Below are positions 22,858-34,305 of a stretch of 64,000 bases of DNA, one piece after another. Origin of the DNA: Cordilura impudica (taxonomy: Eukaryota > Arthropoda > Insecta > Diptera > Scathophagidae); contig OY821518.1 of NCBI GenBank assembly GCA_963682025.1, positions 125,450,800-125,514,799 on the forward strand, given 5' to 3'. The notes under the pieces are model-generated. The model had not been told where the DNA came from. It did no database searches and saw only the letters and a list, made by a program, of their open reading frames with translations. A program made the position numbers and the translations under genes. Within the stretch, counting starts at the first letter, position 1, and every line of letters starts with the position of its first letter.

Positions 22858-24522
22858 TTATGGGTTATCAAAGTTAAAATTTGTAGAAAAATCAATTTTA
22901 TGGTAACTAAAAAAAAATATTTTTACATTTTGCTCATTTTGCCTTACCCTTGATGCATTGAATGTGTTCTGCAATCTATATTTTTTATAAAATTTGTTAA
23001 GAGACTCCTGTACTTCTTCAGAAAGCTCTCCAATTGGCAAAGACTGGTACTCAATTATATCTTTGCCATGCGCCAATATTTTATGGACGGTCGGGGTCAA
23101 CTTCTTCTCTACATTTCTGCTAAAAGAGATGCAGTTTTCGATGCATATTCTCCATATTTTGTAGAATTGTCATTTTCTTTGCAGTTTAAAACATTTAAGA
23201 TCGTTCCCAATCTTTTAACGATTTGATTGTCAATTCCAGTGATTCTAGTTACTGGCTCATCATTTTCAAAAAATCTCCTAGAAGTGTTTCCATCGTTTGA
23301 GTTACCGTATCCGTGCTTGGGACAGTCTACTTTTAGTCCAACTTGTTTAAAAAAAGCATCCTGTATTTGCTTCTTTCTGATCTTTTCCTTATCCTTTATT
23401 GATGTATTTTCATCGAAGTTTTCCTCCTCTTGTGGTAGGGTATACGCCAGTATTAGCAAGAACTCCATACACCTTATCCTTGCGTGCAATGGTGACATTC
23501 CATATTCGGAACAACAGCTGCCATAAACATATTTCCGTCCGATATTGTAGCGTCATGGGAAGATATCCTTTGCTTATAAACGCTTCGTCCGGATGATCCA
23601 TCGCAGCCCCATTTGCTGATCAATGTCAGTTTCTCAGGAAGAATTTTCACCTCATTTTCAGGAAGACTCTCCAACAACCGTTTTGCTGTATGGCCCATGA
23701 GATCCTGCAGATTGGCTTTCACAGAGACTTCCGTAAACTCCGTATGCAGTGGTCGTGAATTTATTTTGGCTTGCGTAATATGCTTGTATCCTGGTAAAAC
23801 GTCAGCCCCGTGTCGGATCAAGGATGCGCGTAGTATCTCATATTTTTCTTTGGAAAGTTGTAAGTTCGTAAACAAGGCCAAGGCTTCTTCGGAACCATAC
23901 TTTTTAATGTGTGCGTTTGTGGGCGTGGGAATGCTTTCCTTAATCCTTTGTAGTCGCAGTGGGCTTCCATCAGCAACAGATTTTGTAATCTCCGACCTAA
24001 CTCTTTCACTATCCTTTGTATATTTAATAGACAGCGCGTCCGATAAATGCTTCGTGGTCAAGTCATTGGTGGCATCGGCAAGTTTCCTCTTTCTTGTGAA
24101 AATTGAACACTCCTCAATACTTTTTTTGGCCTTCCTTTTGCTCCTCTGGTTGATGTGGTGGGTTTATCTACTGCCAATATATCCAGGATGGTGTCTTCAT
24201 TAAGACAGTCCTCGTATTTGGAGTTGAAGTTCTGAATGGTTCGATTAGATTTCACCCATTTTGCCTTAATATTTGCATATATCAGATAAAAATTATTTTT
24301 TATAATTTCGCTTCTCTCAATATTTCCGTATAAGCTATCAAGTTCTTCTAAAGCAGCTTCCGTGAAAAACTTTGGTGTGGTTGACCTTCTAAACAGTTCA
24401 AATAATTTTAAATTGTTCAACGCCATATTTTCAGTACTTAAATTGTTTAACGCCATGGTTTCAGTACTTGTTGCGTCAACTTTCAGTCGTAGACTAATCC
24501 AGGCATTATGCTTATTTTGCAA
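22858..24522 (-). pseudogene. Transib (RAG1-related) transposase, broken into four frames
   Basis: Reading 24522 to 22858: an N-terminal piece with a basic, proline-containing stretch (154 codons), then a 195-codon piece holding SKWGCDGSSGRSVYKQ. The aspartate there (about 23600-23602) corresponds to the first catalytic residue of Transib/RAG1-like enzymes. The next piece (23498-23109) has RKKQIQDAFF and GYGNSNDGNTSRRFF. The last (23100-22858) has TVHKILAHG and PIGELSEEVQESLNK, the presumed catalytic glutamate region. The segment expected between the second and third pieces, with the second aspartate, is missing. Frameshifts and this deletion make it non-functional. The family call is by motif recall; a profile search would settle it. 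Confidence 0.75.
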
Positions 24523-25132
24523 TATATAGGCTTATGCTACCATGCCTAAAAATTTACCTGTTCCCTCCATACATATGGATTTAGGCTGAATTATCCAATT
24601 TTGATATTATGCTCCTGTCTAAATAAGATTTGTGCCTACCTGGAAGGACTATAAGTCAATATTGTTCTTGACCATTTGTACTCCAAAGTAATTTTTAAGT
24701 GAGGTGCGTACCTGCGAATTTCAATGAGTAGTTTTTTGTGCATCCTGTGTCTGTAACAGAATATTGGGAGTAGACTTTGTCAGAGGCTCACAGGTAGACA
24801 ACCGACTTAAAATGCAATTTTCAAACTATTATATCAAACTACTGTCAGTCAAAACATGTCTTTTTAACCTTTTTTTACCTCTAGAAGCCAAACGGGCACG
24901 TACGGGCAGATAAAACCTTTTGAATTATGTAAAGAAGTAATCAAAGAACATGTTTTGCAAATATGGCAAATATAGAAAAATATAGATTTTTTTTATTTTC
25001 CGTCAAAGTTGAAAAATAGTGAAAAAACGGATAGTTTTTAAATAGTGATTTACCAGGAGAAATACAAAGCAAACAGTTAATTTTTGTTTTATCATTATAC
25101 ATTTAATAAATACATCAATCAATACAAATAAA
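24523..25132. other. 5'-side interior of T1, unassigned
   Basis: Lies upstream of the transposase relic on the minus strand and inside the T1 ends. No motif is recognised. It could be leader sequence or an older insertion. Confidence 0.4.
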
Positions 25133-25914
25133 AAACAAGTAAGAAAATTATAGTCGGTCTAGACCGACTATATGATACCCTATACCATGGTTTAGAGACC
25201 CTATCTTTCGGTCCAACTACTTCGATATAGAAAATAAGCATAAACCAAATTTGAGTGGGATTTTTATTAATTTTTTTGGCTGCAGATATGAAAAAGTTCA
25301 TATCGGATGCTATATCTATAAAGGGACTAGGTCCAAAAATGGACCGATCCTGATCATGTTTGGTAAAGTCTCTTGTATTTTGCAAAAATATGTACAAACA
25401 AAATTTGAGAAGAATCAGTGCAATATTTTTGTTTTTTAATAGATTTAAGTGAAGATCGGGAAGCAGCTCTATATGGGGTCAAAGGGATCATTTTTGGACT
25501 ACTCATTAGTGGATGTAATGAACGCATACAAACCCAATTTGAGTAAGATCTATATGACAATTTGGATCTTATGGCAATTTATGTCGATTTCATATGGGTA
25601 ATTTGTATGGGGGCTAGGTCTGAACATGGACCGATTCTCACCAATTTCAATAGCGTTCATCCCATGGGCGATAAAAGCTTATATACCAAATTTCATCAAA
25701 ATATATTCATATTTGCGACCTGCAGTTTGATTACAAGCTTTACATGGACACACAGACGGACGGACGGACGGACGGACGGACGGACGGACGGACGGACATT
25801 GTTAAATCAACTCAGAAAGTGATTCTGATTCGATCGGTATAATTAAAGATGGGTCTAGGTCAAATATTTTTGGTTGTCATTATACCCAAACCACATAGTG
25901 GTATAGGGTATAAT
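25133..25914 (-). mobile_element. Family A element A4, nested in T1
   Basis: Complete at both ends: AACAAGTAAGAAAATT and hairpin on the left, CCACATAGTGGTATAGGGTA on the right. (GGAC)n near 25757-25796 is the longest of the window. A ~19-bp deletion shortens the spacing of its internal units from 306 to 287 bases. Confidence 0.88.
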
Positions 25915-26156
25915 AAGGCGATTCGTTACCTATTTTTCGTGATATTACACCTGAAATCGCAACAAATTGACTAAGAATTGTGTGTTTTTTTGAAAACCGA
26001 AAGTCGGTCAACTTTGAACGGTTATATCTTCTAAACTAAAAATGTGATATTATTAAGTTGAAAAGTTTCCCATAACATGGGTTTATACAAAACTTCGTCG
26101 GCGCATATGAAAATTTTGATTTCTGCAACCTCGTTTGCTCTACGGGCGCCACTGTG

Positions 26157-26802
26157 CGTCGGTGTGTCCATGTAAACCTTGTAATCAAACTACAGATCGC
26201 AAACATGAATATAATTTGATAAAATTTGGTATATGAGCTTTCATCGGGCATAGGATGAACGCTATTGAAATTGGTAAAATTCGGTCCATGTTCAGACCTA
26301 GTCCCCATACAAATGACCCCTATGAAATCGACATAAATAGCCATAAGATCCAAATTATCATATAGATCTCAGTCAACTTGGGTTTGTATATCTTTATTAT
26401 ATCTATTAATCAGTAGTCCAAAAATAATACCTATCGGACAATACTTAGTCATAGGCCGCATATTGAGATGCTTCCCGATCTTCATTTAAATCTATTAAAA
26501 AAACAAAAATATTGCACAGATTTTTCTCAACTTTAGTTTATGTATATTTTTTCAAAATATAAGTGGCTTTACCAAATATGGCCAGGATCGGGTTATTTTT
26601 CGACCTAGTCCCCATATAAATATGGCACCCGATATGAACTTTTTCATATCTGTAGCCAAAAAATTAAAAACAATTCCCCTCATATTTGGTTTATGCTTAT
26701 TTTCTATATCCAATTAATTGAACCGAAGCGATAGGGTCTCTAAGCCATGGTATAGGGTATCGTATAGTCGGTCTAGACCGACTTTTATTTTCTTACTTGT
26801 TT
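26157..26802 (+). mobile_element. Family A element A3, 3' segment
   Basis: Resumes at the second CGTCG, runs through the 153-bp units and ends with the hairpin (26762-26783) and TTTTCTTACTTGT. Joined conceptually with 22555-22706 it forms one family A copy. Confidence 0.88.
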
Positions 26803-27947
26803 TCTATTGTGAAAAGATATTTACTGTTAAGACGATGGAATTGTAATTGCCACAAAATCAAAATTCGTTTATTTTCTTCATCGCAATTCGGTTGGCAATA
26901 AATTTGGTAGCCACAACGAATCTGTTTTCTGTGCGCATATTTTCAAAATATGTTCTTTGATTATTCCTTTACCTTATGCAAAAATTTCCAGCTGCCCGTC
27001 CTTGCCCCATTTTTTGATAGAGGTAAAATTTTGAAAAAAGAGATGGTGCCGGATATGTATTGCATGCATTATTGCGCAATTTATGACAAATAACCGTGAA
27101 AACCCATTCTTATTGTTATTCCCCAAGTACGGATACGGAAACTCAAATGATGGAAACACTTCGAGAAGATTTTCTGAAAATGATGAGGCTGTAACTCTAA
27201 TCAGTGGAGTAAACAGTCAAATCGTTAAGAGATTGGAAACGATTTTGAAAGTTTTAAACTGCAAGGAAAAAGTTGATTCTGAAAAATATGGGGAATATGC
27301 CTCGAAAACTGCACCACTCTTAGCAGAATTATATCCACAGAAAAAGTTAACCCCGATAGTTCATAAAATATTTTCGCATGTCGCATGAATATCAGACTTT
27401 GCCAATTGGAAGGCTTTCTGAATAAGCATAGGAGTCCCTAAATAAATGTTATAAAAAATATATAGATTGCTGAACACTTTCAAATCATCAAGGGTGAGAC
27501 AAAATGTGGACCTCTTCAACACGTTAGCAGCATCTTCCGGCCCACTTATTTCATCAATGCGGCATGTAAAGTCACGAAAAGGATTAGAAAATAATTATAG
27601 TTCAGAAGGTAATTAGTCTTTTTCGGATTGTGAGCAATATTTTACAAAAAAATTTAGAAATAAATTTAAATAGAATTTTTTTTTAATCTTTTCTGGAATA
27701 ATATTAATTCATAAAAGCCTTTAAAAAGAAACATAAAAAATCAAGAATGTTAAAAAATATTTTATTTTGCTTCACATAAAATTGATTTTTCCACAAATTT
27801 CAAGTTTGCTAACCCATAAGTAGGCACCAAGCACTCATTTTATAGGCTGATGAATTATCTATCATATGCCGTTCAAATTTTTTGATTGTCTTATTCGGTT
27901 CAAAAGTTATGATTTTTGCAACAAAAAACTCAAATGGCGCCACTGTG
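26803..27947 (+). pseudogene. Second Transib-like relic T3
   Basis: The plus strand encodes KYGYGNSNDGNTSRRF (27118-27165), QKKLTPIVHKIFSHVA, then, past a stop, SSRVRQNVDLFNTL (about 27489-27530). These are the C-terminal Transib regions also seen in T1. The 3' end is intact: GATTTTTGCAACAAAA, then GGCGCCACTGTG, ending at 27947. CACTGTG is followed by CGTAG. No matching 5' end or duplication is visible. The left part (26803-27060) is scrambled; the minus strand near 26975-27015 reads KKWGKDGQLE, which may be an inverted piece of the catalytic-aspartate region. Non-functional. Confidence 0.68.
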
Positions 27948-29099
27948 CGTAGTCAATTTATTTGTTATCAAATGTTGAAATTCATTTGTTTTGTATCTTC
28001 AGTTGTCTATACTAAAGTCTGAAATTGTCATTAAATCATTAATGTAATCGAATGTATGATTTTTTTTTTTTTAATTAAACACAACAAATTGAGGGGCTTC
28101 TGTATTTTTGCTACTGACACTACCAACACTATGTACAGGGTGGTGTTGGTGCTGCTGCTGTGCTGCTCCTTTTGTTGTTGATGTTATTCTATTTTGCTGA
28201 TATCAGCATCAAAAATAACACCCAATATTATGAGTTTTCATATGACATTATCAGAAGAAGCCTATCTACCATCTCAACAATATATTTTCGACAAGTACAT
28301 TCATAATTAAGCAACATCACAGAAATACCAAGACGTAAAGAAATATATAGAGGTTAATAGAATTGAAGTGAATTTATAATTGTGTTGGCATTGGCTAAAG
28401 TACAAATGTTATTTAAAAACTTCAGTTAATGATTAATAAATGAAACGGAATTTTTAAAATATGTATATAGCTCAAGCTGAAATTTCGAACTGTCCCTGAA
28501 AATATTAAAGAAATTAGCTTTTTACAATAACTGATCGCCAAATTAATGTCAACTATTCTTATCATATTGCAAAAATGTAATTTTCTGTATAATCATTTGT
28601 TAGTTCTATCCTTTGGACATGAATCTAAATTCTAGAAAAAAAAAACATAATCCTTACACTCAATAACCCCCACTCCGTAAATAACATCAACATGCCGTTG
28701 ATAATGATGATGGCTTTTTAAAGTATAAGAAAAAGGAACTAAACAAAAAATTACCCGCTTATCTAAATGCCAGCCTTACAGTCTCGTTTTCCATTATGAT
28801 ACAAAGATATGAATGGAAGCTCCATACACAGGAACAAAAAAAAATTAAAACAACTGAAATCAACAAACGTAATCGAATGTCGCCAATGCAATGAATTGCA
28901 GTCTCATTCAAACACCTTAGGATGGTAATTATTTTCTACGACGCGTCACAGTAATTAACGGATTTCTCTTTTGTAGTCTAAAACTTGGCTAAATGTATGA
29001 TAAAAAAAAAATGGTAAAATGTAAATCGTTAAAAAAAAGTAATGAATTAGAAAAATTTTCCCTTAAACATTTAGTTCTGTATAGTACAAATATACGAAA
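27948..29099. other. Unassigned DNA
   Basis: About 1.15 kb without recognised repeats or genes. A GTTGGTGCTGCTGCTGTGCTG patch near 28144-28165 is a simple-sequence island. It lies between T3 and Helitron C3. Confidence 0.4.
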
Positions 29100-29719
29100 T
29101 CTATAATATTAATAGGCTAGGCGATTTCTTGTGACCGATGTTTTGTTCTACAGTTTTATCCCGATTTTGACCAAACGTATATTATTTGAAAGGTATTTCT
29201 TCTTAGCCGTTTTGCAGACTTATAGATTTTTAAATTTTTTCCTTTATTTAGAGTAAATTGCATTTAAAGTTGCTACTAAAGGTGTATTGTATAAAAGAGG
29301 TGACGAAAGTACCGCGACCAAAAGATCTATTGTACTGCCCTCTGCTAATAGTTTGTCCCTATAAAATCTCAACCAGTCCCTGGTATTTGGATAGAACCCA
29401 GGTGCTTTTTCCTCTTATGCATTAAAGCTCCACAATCCTGTTCCGCTGATTCTGCCTTCTCATCGCAGAATCTGCACATGGGGTTTGCTTCAATTCCTAA
29501 CATGCTCAGATGCTCCCTGACCCTAAAAGTTGCTACTAACACATACATAAAATTATACAATGCTATCTGTGTGTTTATTAAATTTGTTAATGGGTTTGTT
29601 TTTGTGCGTTGATTTGTGTATTGGCTATTATTTATTAGCATACCTTTAGGGTCGTTATTTAATGAAAAATAAAATTTCCTAGAATTTGCACTCGAATTTC
29701 GAGGGCTGGAATTTGCTAG
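29100..29719 (+). mobile_element. Family C Helitron C3, carrying a LINE fragment
   Basis: Starts TCTATAATATTAATAGG after A and ends GGGCTGGAATTTGCTAG before T. The Helitron part is about 360 bp. It is interrupted at 29280-29525 by a 246-bp insert flanked by AAAGTTGCTACTAA on both sides (29266-29279 and 29526-29539). Confidence 0.85.
29280..29525 (-). pseudogene. Non-LTR retrotransposon ORF2 C-terminal fragment
   Basis: The minus strand encodes VREHLSMLGIEANP followed by MCRFCDEKAESAEQDCGAL and KKHLGSIQIPG. The CxxC spacing, acidic run and later Cys recall the region after RNase H in R1- and LOA/Jockey-type elements, where a CRFC...H...C motif is usual. The 14-bp direct repeats suggest target-primed integration or repair. 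No poly-A tail is seen. It is only a fragment, and clade is not resolved. Confidence 0.6.
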
Positions 29720-30789
29720 TAAGAATTAATATTCGGTTCTACAGCCATGAACCTTTGAGCTCCCTTTGTGTCAATAGTTTTGAGCTCATTTTTATTTTTT
29801 TATTAAATAATTTTCAATTTAGTTTTCTCTTTAAGGTTGCCCAAAAAGTTTTAAAATAGTTTAGTAGGGAACCTTTGGGGAATTAATTTCATTTCGATTC
29901 GATTTTTTGCCATTTTGTTCAATTGTAGCCTTGGCATAATAAGAAGACCTTAAATCGAGCCAGAAAATATTTATTAGTGCCTGTTGATATTTTTCTACAA
30001 ATTTTGAAGAGCTGACTTACATTTTTCATCATCTAATCATCACTGATACCAGAGTTATTTATGACCAACCACAAGAAAGCCTGCCCTGGGAACTTCATCT
30101 AATAAATATCTTATAATTTTTCGGATGATTTAACTACTACTCGCTTCCTTGAACTGCTTAGTGAGACTTATCCTCTACGAGTATAACACAATTAAACTGA
30201 AAGAAAGAGGGAAGTAGTTTTCTGGAATTTTAAGCAACATGCAAATAATCACTCCTTTCACCTCTCTTGTTGTAGGTGGAATAGTTTTATTTCTTTCTTT
30301 TTCTCCAGTGATGTCTTGTGGCATTCGAATCTTATTCTCAACTCATGGTATGATTTTCCAATGGTTCAACTTTTAAATTATTCCGATTCGTGTGACCGAC
30401 ATTTCTGGCAAGAAACAGACTTTAATTTTACTTTGTTAAACACACAATAACTTTTAATGAAAACTATGTTATACTAACAGAAATTTTATAGGGATTTATA
30501 ACTTTATTTAAGACCTTCCTGCTGAAACTGACATTATTCTCAACTTGTTTTATGTCCTTCATGATTATTTTACTCTAAGCCCATTACTTCAACAACATAA
30601 CATTTCGATATCACTAAACGTCCGATATTTTAGAGAAACATGAGGCTAGGACAGGTCGAAGGATTATTGTGCTCTCTTAATAATGGAAGCTATCTCTTTT
30701 GCAGGTACTCTTTAATGTACCAGTCAGTTATGACAATACCTGCCAAAATAACCTGTCAAGGTTAAAAGTTTTTTATGGAAACGTTACTT
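29720..30789. other. Unassigned DNA
   Basis: No repeat edge or protein similarity is recognised. The text is AT-rich with scattered pyrimidine runs. Confidence 0.4.
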
Positions 30790-31566
30790 TTTATACCCTA
30801 TACCACTATGTGGTTTGGGTATAATGACTTTGTGCTGCTGTTTGTAACAACCAAAAATATTTGACCTAGACCCATCTTTAATTATACCGATCGAATCAGA
30901 ATCACTTTCTGAGTTGATTTAACAATGTCCGTCCGTCCGTCTGTGTGTCCATGTAAACCTTGTAATCAAACTGCAGGTCGCAAATATGAATATATTTTGA
31001 TGAAATTTGGTATATAAGCTTTTATCGGCCATGGGATGAACGCTATTGAAATTGGTGAGAATCGGTCCATGTTCAGACCTAGCCCCCATACAAATTACCC
31101 ATATGAAATCGACATAAATTGCCATAAGATCCAAATTGTCATATAGATCTTACTCAAATTGGGTTTGTATGCGTTCATTACATCCAATAATGAGTAGTCC
31201 AAAAATGATCCCTTTGACCCCATATAGAGCTGCTTCCCGATCTTCACTTAAATCTATTAAAAAACAAAAATATTGCACTGATTCTTCTCAAATTTTGTTT
31301 GTATATATCTTTGCAAAATACAAGAGACTTTACCAAACATTATCAGGATCGGTCCATTTTTGGACCTAGTCCCTATATAGATATAGCATCCAATATGAAC
31401 TTTTTCATATCTGCAGCCAAAGAAATTAATAAAAATCCCACTCAAATTTGGTTTTTGCTTATTTTCTATGTCCAGTTAGTTGGGCCTAAGAGATAGGGTT
31501 TCTAAACGCATGGTATAGGGTATCGTATAGTCGGTCTAGACCGACTATAATTTTCTTACTTGTTTT
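30790..31566 (+). mobile_element. Family A element A5
   Basis: A complete copy: TATACCCTATACCACTATG at the 5' end, (GTCC)n near 30927, and the hairpin (31526-31547) followed by TTTTCTTACTTGTTTT at the 3' end. It shares with A4 and A10 the deletion that removes the 'GACTAAGAGTTGTCC' word, so these three form a subfamily. Confidence 0.9.
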
Positions 31567-31997
31567 AAATTGAAATATTTCTTCTACATTTCTTTTGGCA
31601 ACATCAAAATTTTAACTCGGAATTTCAAATAAGATAGCAAGCAGTTTTATCATCCATTAAACTATACTCATATATTCTTAGAGAGTGTCGAAGGAGTGTT
31701 TTAGACAGATGTTTTTTCCTCCTTACATTTCTTAGAATCTTGATCCAGTAGCTTTTGTACTTTACAACTTTGTTTCCCTTTTTTCACAACACACATGGCC
31801 CTTTTATTTAACTTTTTCTTTAGATGACCGACTAATTTATTTCCCCTGAGTTAGTTAAAACTACAGCTTTCGTTTCCAATTTCAAGGATTATTATATTGC
31901 GTTTAATTACAAGTGACACAATTTGTATTTCCACACTTGCTTTTCTAGCAATAGTTTTGTAAGTACGATTTGTATTTTTTTTTAATATAAATTATTT
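31567..31997. other. Unassigned DNA
   Basis: T-rich, with nothing recognised. Confidence 0.4.
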
Positions 31998-32265
31998 CTA
32001 TACCACTTAACTTCCGATCGCATAAAGTATATATAATCGTGAACCCTATAACAATTCGAGTTGATATAGTGATGTCGGTCTGTCCTTCTATCTGTTGAAA
32101 TCACGGTAATTTATAAAATAAATAATTTACCTGGGTAAGGTTAGGACAGTATTACTTTCCATTATTTCGAGCAGTTTGTTATTGAAAATGAGGTAAATAG
32201 GATATCATTGTACCTAGATATGACTTAAAGTGTAGAGGCACCTCTAAAAAGTGTTATAAAATTTC
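31998..32265 (+). mobile_element. Family D fragment D4
   Basis: Contains CGAGTTGATATAGTGATGTC, TCTGTTGAAATCACGG and GAGGCACCTCTAAAAA, the same words and order as D2. Neither end is preserved. A6 begins directly after it. Confidence 0.6.
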
Positions 32266-32272
32266 ATTTAAA

Positions 32273-33064
32273 AAACAAGTAAGAAATTATAGTCGGTCTA
32301 GACCCACTATACGATACTCTATACCATGGTTTAGAGAATCTATCTCTTCGGTTCAACTAATTCGATATAGAAAATAAGCATAAACCAAATTTGAGTGGCA
32401 TTGTTATCAATTTTTTTGGCTGCAGATATGAAAAAGTTCATATGGGATGCTATATTTATATGGGGATTAGGTCGAAAAATGGACCGATCCTGACCATATT
32501 TGGCAAGGTCACTTACATTTTGAAAAAATATATAAAAACCAAATTTGAGAAAAATCTGTGCAATATTTTTGATTTTTGATAGATTTAAGTGAAAATCGGG
32601 AAGCAGCTTTATATGGGGCTATGAACAAAGAATTGCCATATGGGTTTTATTTTTGGACAACTGATAAATGGATGTAATAAAAACACACAAACCCAATTTG
32701 ACCGAGATCTATATGATAATTTCGATCTTATGGGAATTTTAGTCGATTTGATAGGGGTCATTTGTATGGGGACTAGGTCTGAACATGGACCGATTTTCAC
32801 AAATTTCAATAGCGTTCATCCTATGGCCGATAAAGGCTTATATACCAAATTTCATATATTTATATTTGCGACCTGTAGTTTGATTACAAGGCTTACATTG
32901 ACACACAGACGGACGGACGGACGGACGGACATAGCTAAAACGACTCAGAAAGTGATTCTGATTTGATCGGTATAATAAAAGATGGGTCTATGTCAAATAT
33001 TTTTGGAAGTTACAAACAGCAGCAAAAAGTCATTATACCCAAACCACATAGTGGTATAGGGTAA
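32273..33064 (-). mobile_element. Family A element A6
   Basis: A complete copy with AACAAGTAAGAAATTATAGTC at the 3' end (one base of the hairpin changed: GACCCACTAT). It has (GGAC)n near 32908 and ends CCACATAGTGGTATAGGG. Confidence 0.88.
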
Positions 33065-33357
33065 AATCTGTCTACGTAACAGAACATATGCATGCAGATA
33101 TGCATCAGCGATGCATACACATGTTTTTATTTTTTTTTACATGTGAACGAATGGTTTATCGATAAGAGTAAGAACACAACAAGATGGTCAACAAGATGAC
33201 ATAACAAGATAGCTATGCTCTTACTTAATAAGATGGTTGTGCTCTTACGCTCTTTAAACAAACAAGAATGTAATTTTATATACATATGTATGTACTTACA
33301 TTTATGCTGATTGCATTTAGTAATTACTTTCAATTAAAATAGTACGAAAATACCAAA
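33065..33357. other. Unassigned DNA
   Basis: Short ATGCATACA/TGCATG-type words and a repeated AACAAGATG-like word near 33178-33240. No gene is seen. Confidence 0.4.
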
Positions 33358-33682
33358 ATTTTTGATGTGTAAACATCTATACGCGAAGGGGGTAAATTTC
33401 TCTTTCACTATACAATTACAAAAAAAGCGTAACATGTGAGGTTACATGTTACGCTGTGAGCCGTAAGACAAATCGGTGTGACTTATGATTGTGTTGGTGA
33501 AAAAATTATGATATAAAATTGTTTCAGCTAATTCAACAACCCCACATGTATAACCAGAATCACTGCTATAAGTGATACATAGATGACGCTTTCTGTTTGA
33601 TTTTAAAAAAGTAACATAAAAAAATCTTTAATTACTAGTTGTTTACACATCTCCCCTGTGATCGGACTCACATGATTTTTTT
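33358..33682 (+). mobile_element. Family B element B5, compact copy
   Basis: The clearest complete family B member, about 325 bp. It has GATGTGTAAACATCT at 33364-33378, an internal perfect-stem hairpin (AGCGTAACATGT ... ACATGTTACGCT near 33427-33454), AGTTGTTTACACATC at 33637-33651, hairpin TGTGATCGGACTCACA at 33657-33672 and a T run. It lacks any minisatellite, so it shows what the family looks like without cargo. Confidence 0.8.
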
Positions 33683-33751
33683 TATATTACTTTATTTATT
33701 TTAAATGTCATTGTAAGAATTTAGCTTTTGTAGAGTGAAAACTAGCCTTAT

Positions 33752-34204
33752 CTATACCTTCCCCACCACTGCGCAGAGAGTATATCAGGTTGACATTCCG
33801 TTTGTAACGCATCGAAAAGTGCATAAAGTATAATATATGTTCCTGATACTTATAACAACTCGAGTCGATATGGCGATGTCCGTCTGTCCGTCTGTATGTT
33901 GAAATCACGCTTATTCACAAAATTATCCATTAACCTAGGTAAAGTTATGATAATACCGCTTGTCGTTATTTCGAGCAGGTTCGTGTTGAAAACGGGGTAA
34001 ATCGGGCATCATTGTGCCGAGATATGTCCAAAAAGATGAAGACACCTCTAAAAAATGTTAAAAATTTAGTGTGTTTGCTATTTACAATATTCTGTTTACA
34101 TTTGTTATAAATCGTGCAATAAGTACAGATAACAATGTAAACGTTAAAACGATGTGGAGGGTACCAAAGATTCGACACAGATGGATTTAATACTCTTACT
34201 TGTT
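33752..34204 (+). mobile_element. Family D Helentron-like element D2
   Basis: Starts TATACCTTCCCCACCACTG. It has GATGTCCGTCTGTCCGTCTG and a 3' side with GTGGAGGGTACC, a decayed hairpin (ATTCGACACAGATGGATTT) and the terminus ACTCTTACTTGTTG. The layout matches family A: paired subterminal motif, hairpin and CTTACTTGTT end. Confidence 0.68.
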
Positions 34205-34305
34205 GTCTATTTGTGTTGACAACCTTGGTTATAGTAATTTGTTTAGAACGCGGTTGGAGGGTATCAGAAATTCGACACAGCCGATTTAAACACTCTGACT
34301 TGTTT
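34205..34305 (+). mobile_element. Second family D 3' end, tandem to D2
   Basis: A further GTTGGAGGGTATC, hairpin-like ATTCGACACAGCCGATTT and terminus ACTCTGACTTGTTTT follow D2 by about 100 bases. This is a duplicated 3' end without its own 5' end. Confidence 0.6.

Larger units (their letters stand above)
22707..26156 (-). mobile_element. Transib-like element T1 with CACAGTG ends and 5-bp target duplication
   Basis: Both ends read CACAGTGGCGCC inward (22707-22718 and the complement at 26145-26156). CGTCG flanks it on both sides. After the heptamer come 22 bases and GCAAAAATC on the left, and 23 bases and GCAGAAATC on the right. This recalls a recombination-signal layout of heptamer, 23-bp spacer and nonamer. 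Transib elements have 5-bp GC-rich duplications and RSS-like ends (family knowledge). Inside are transposase remains (22858-24522, minus strand), unassigned DNA (24523-25132) and family A copy A4 (25133-25914). Confidence 0.85.

Noticed and set aside
25562..25822. Conserved small protein family (MAIYVDF...MGTRSEHGP...) repeated across the window
   Set aside because: It appears only inside family A copies, is broken differently in each, and runs into the (GGAC)n tract as a Arg-Thr-Asp-Gly repeat. It is explained by the 153-bp units.
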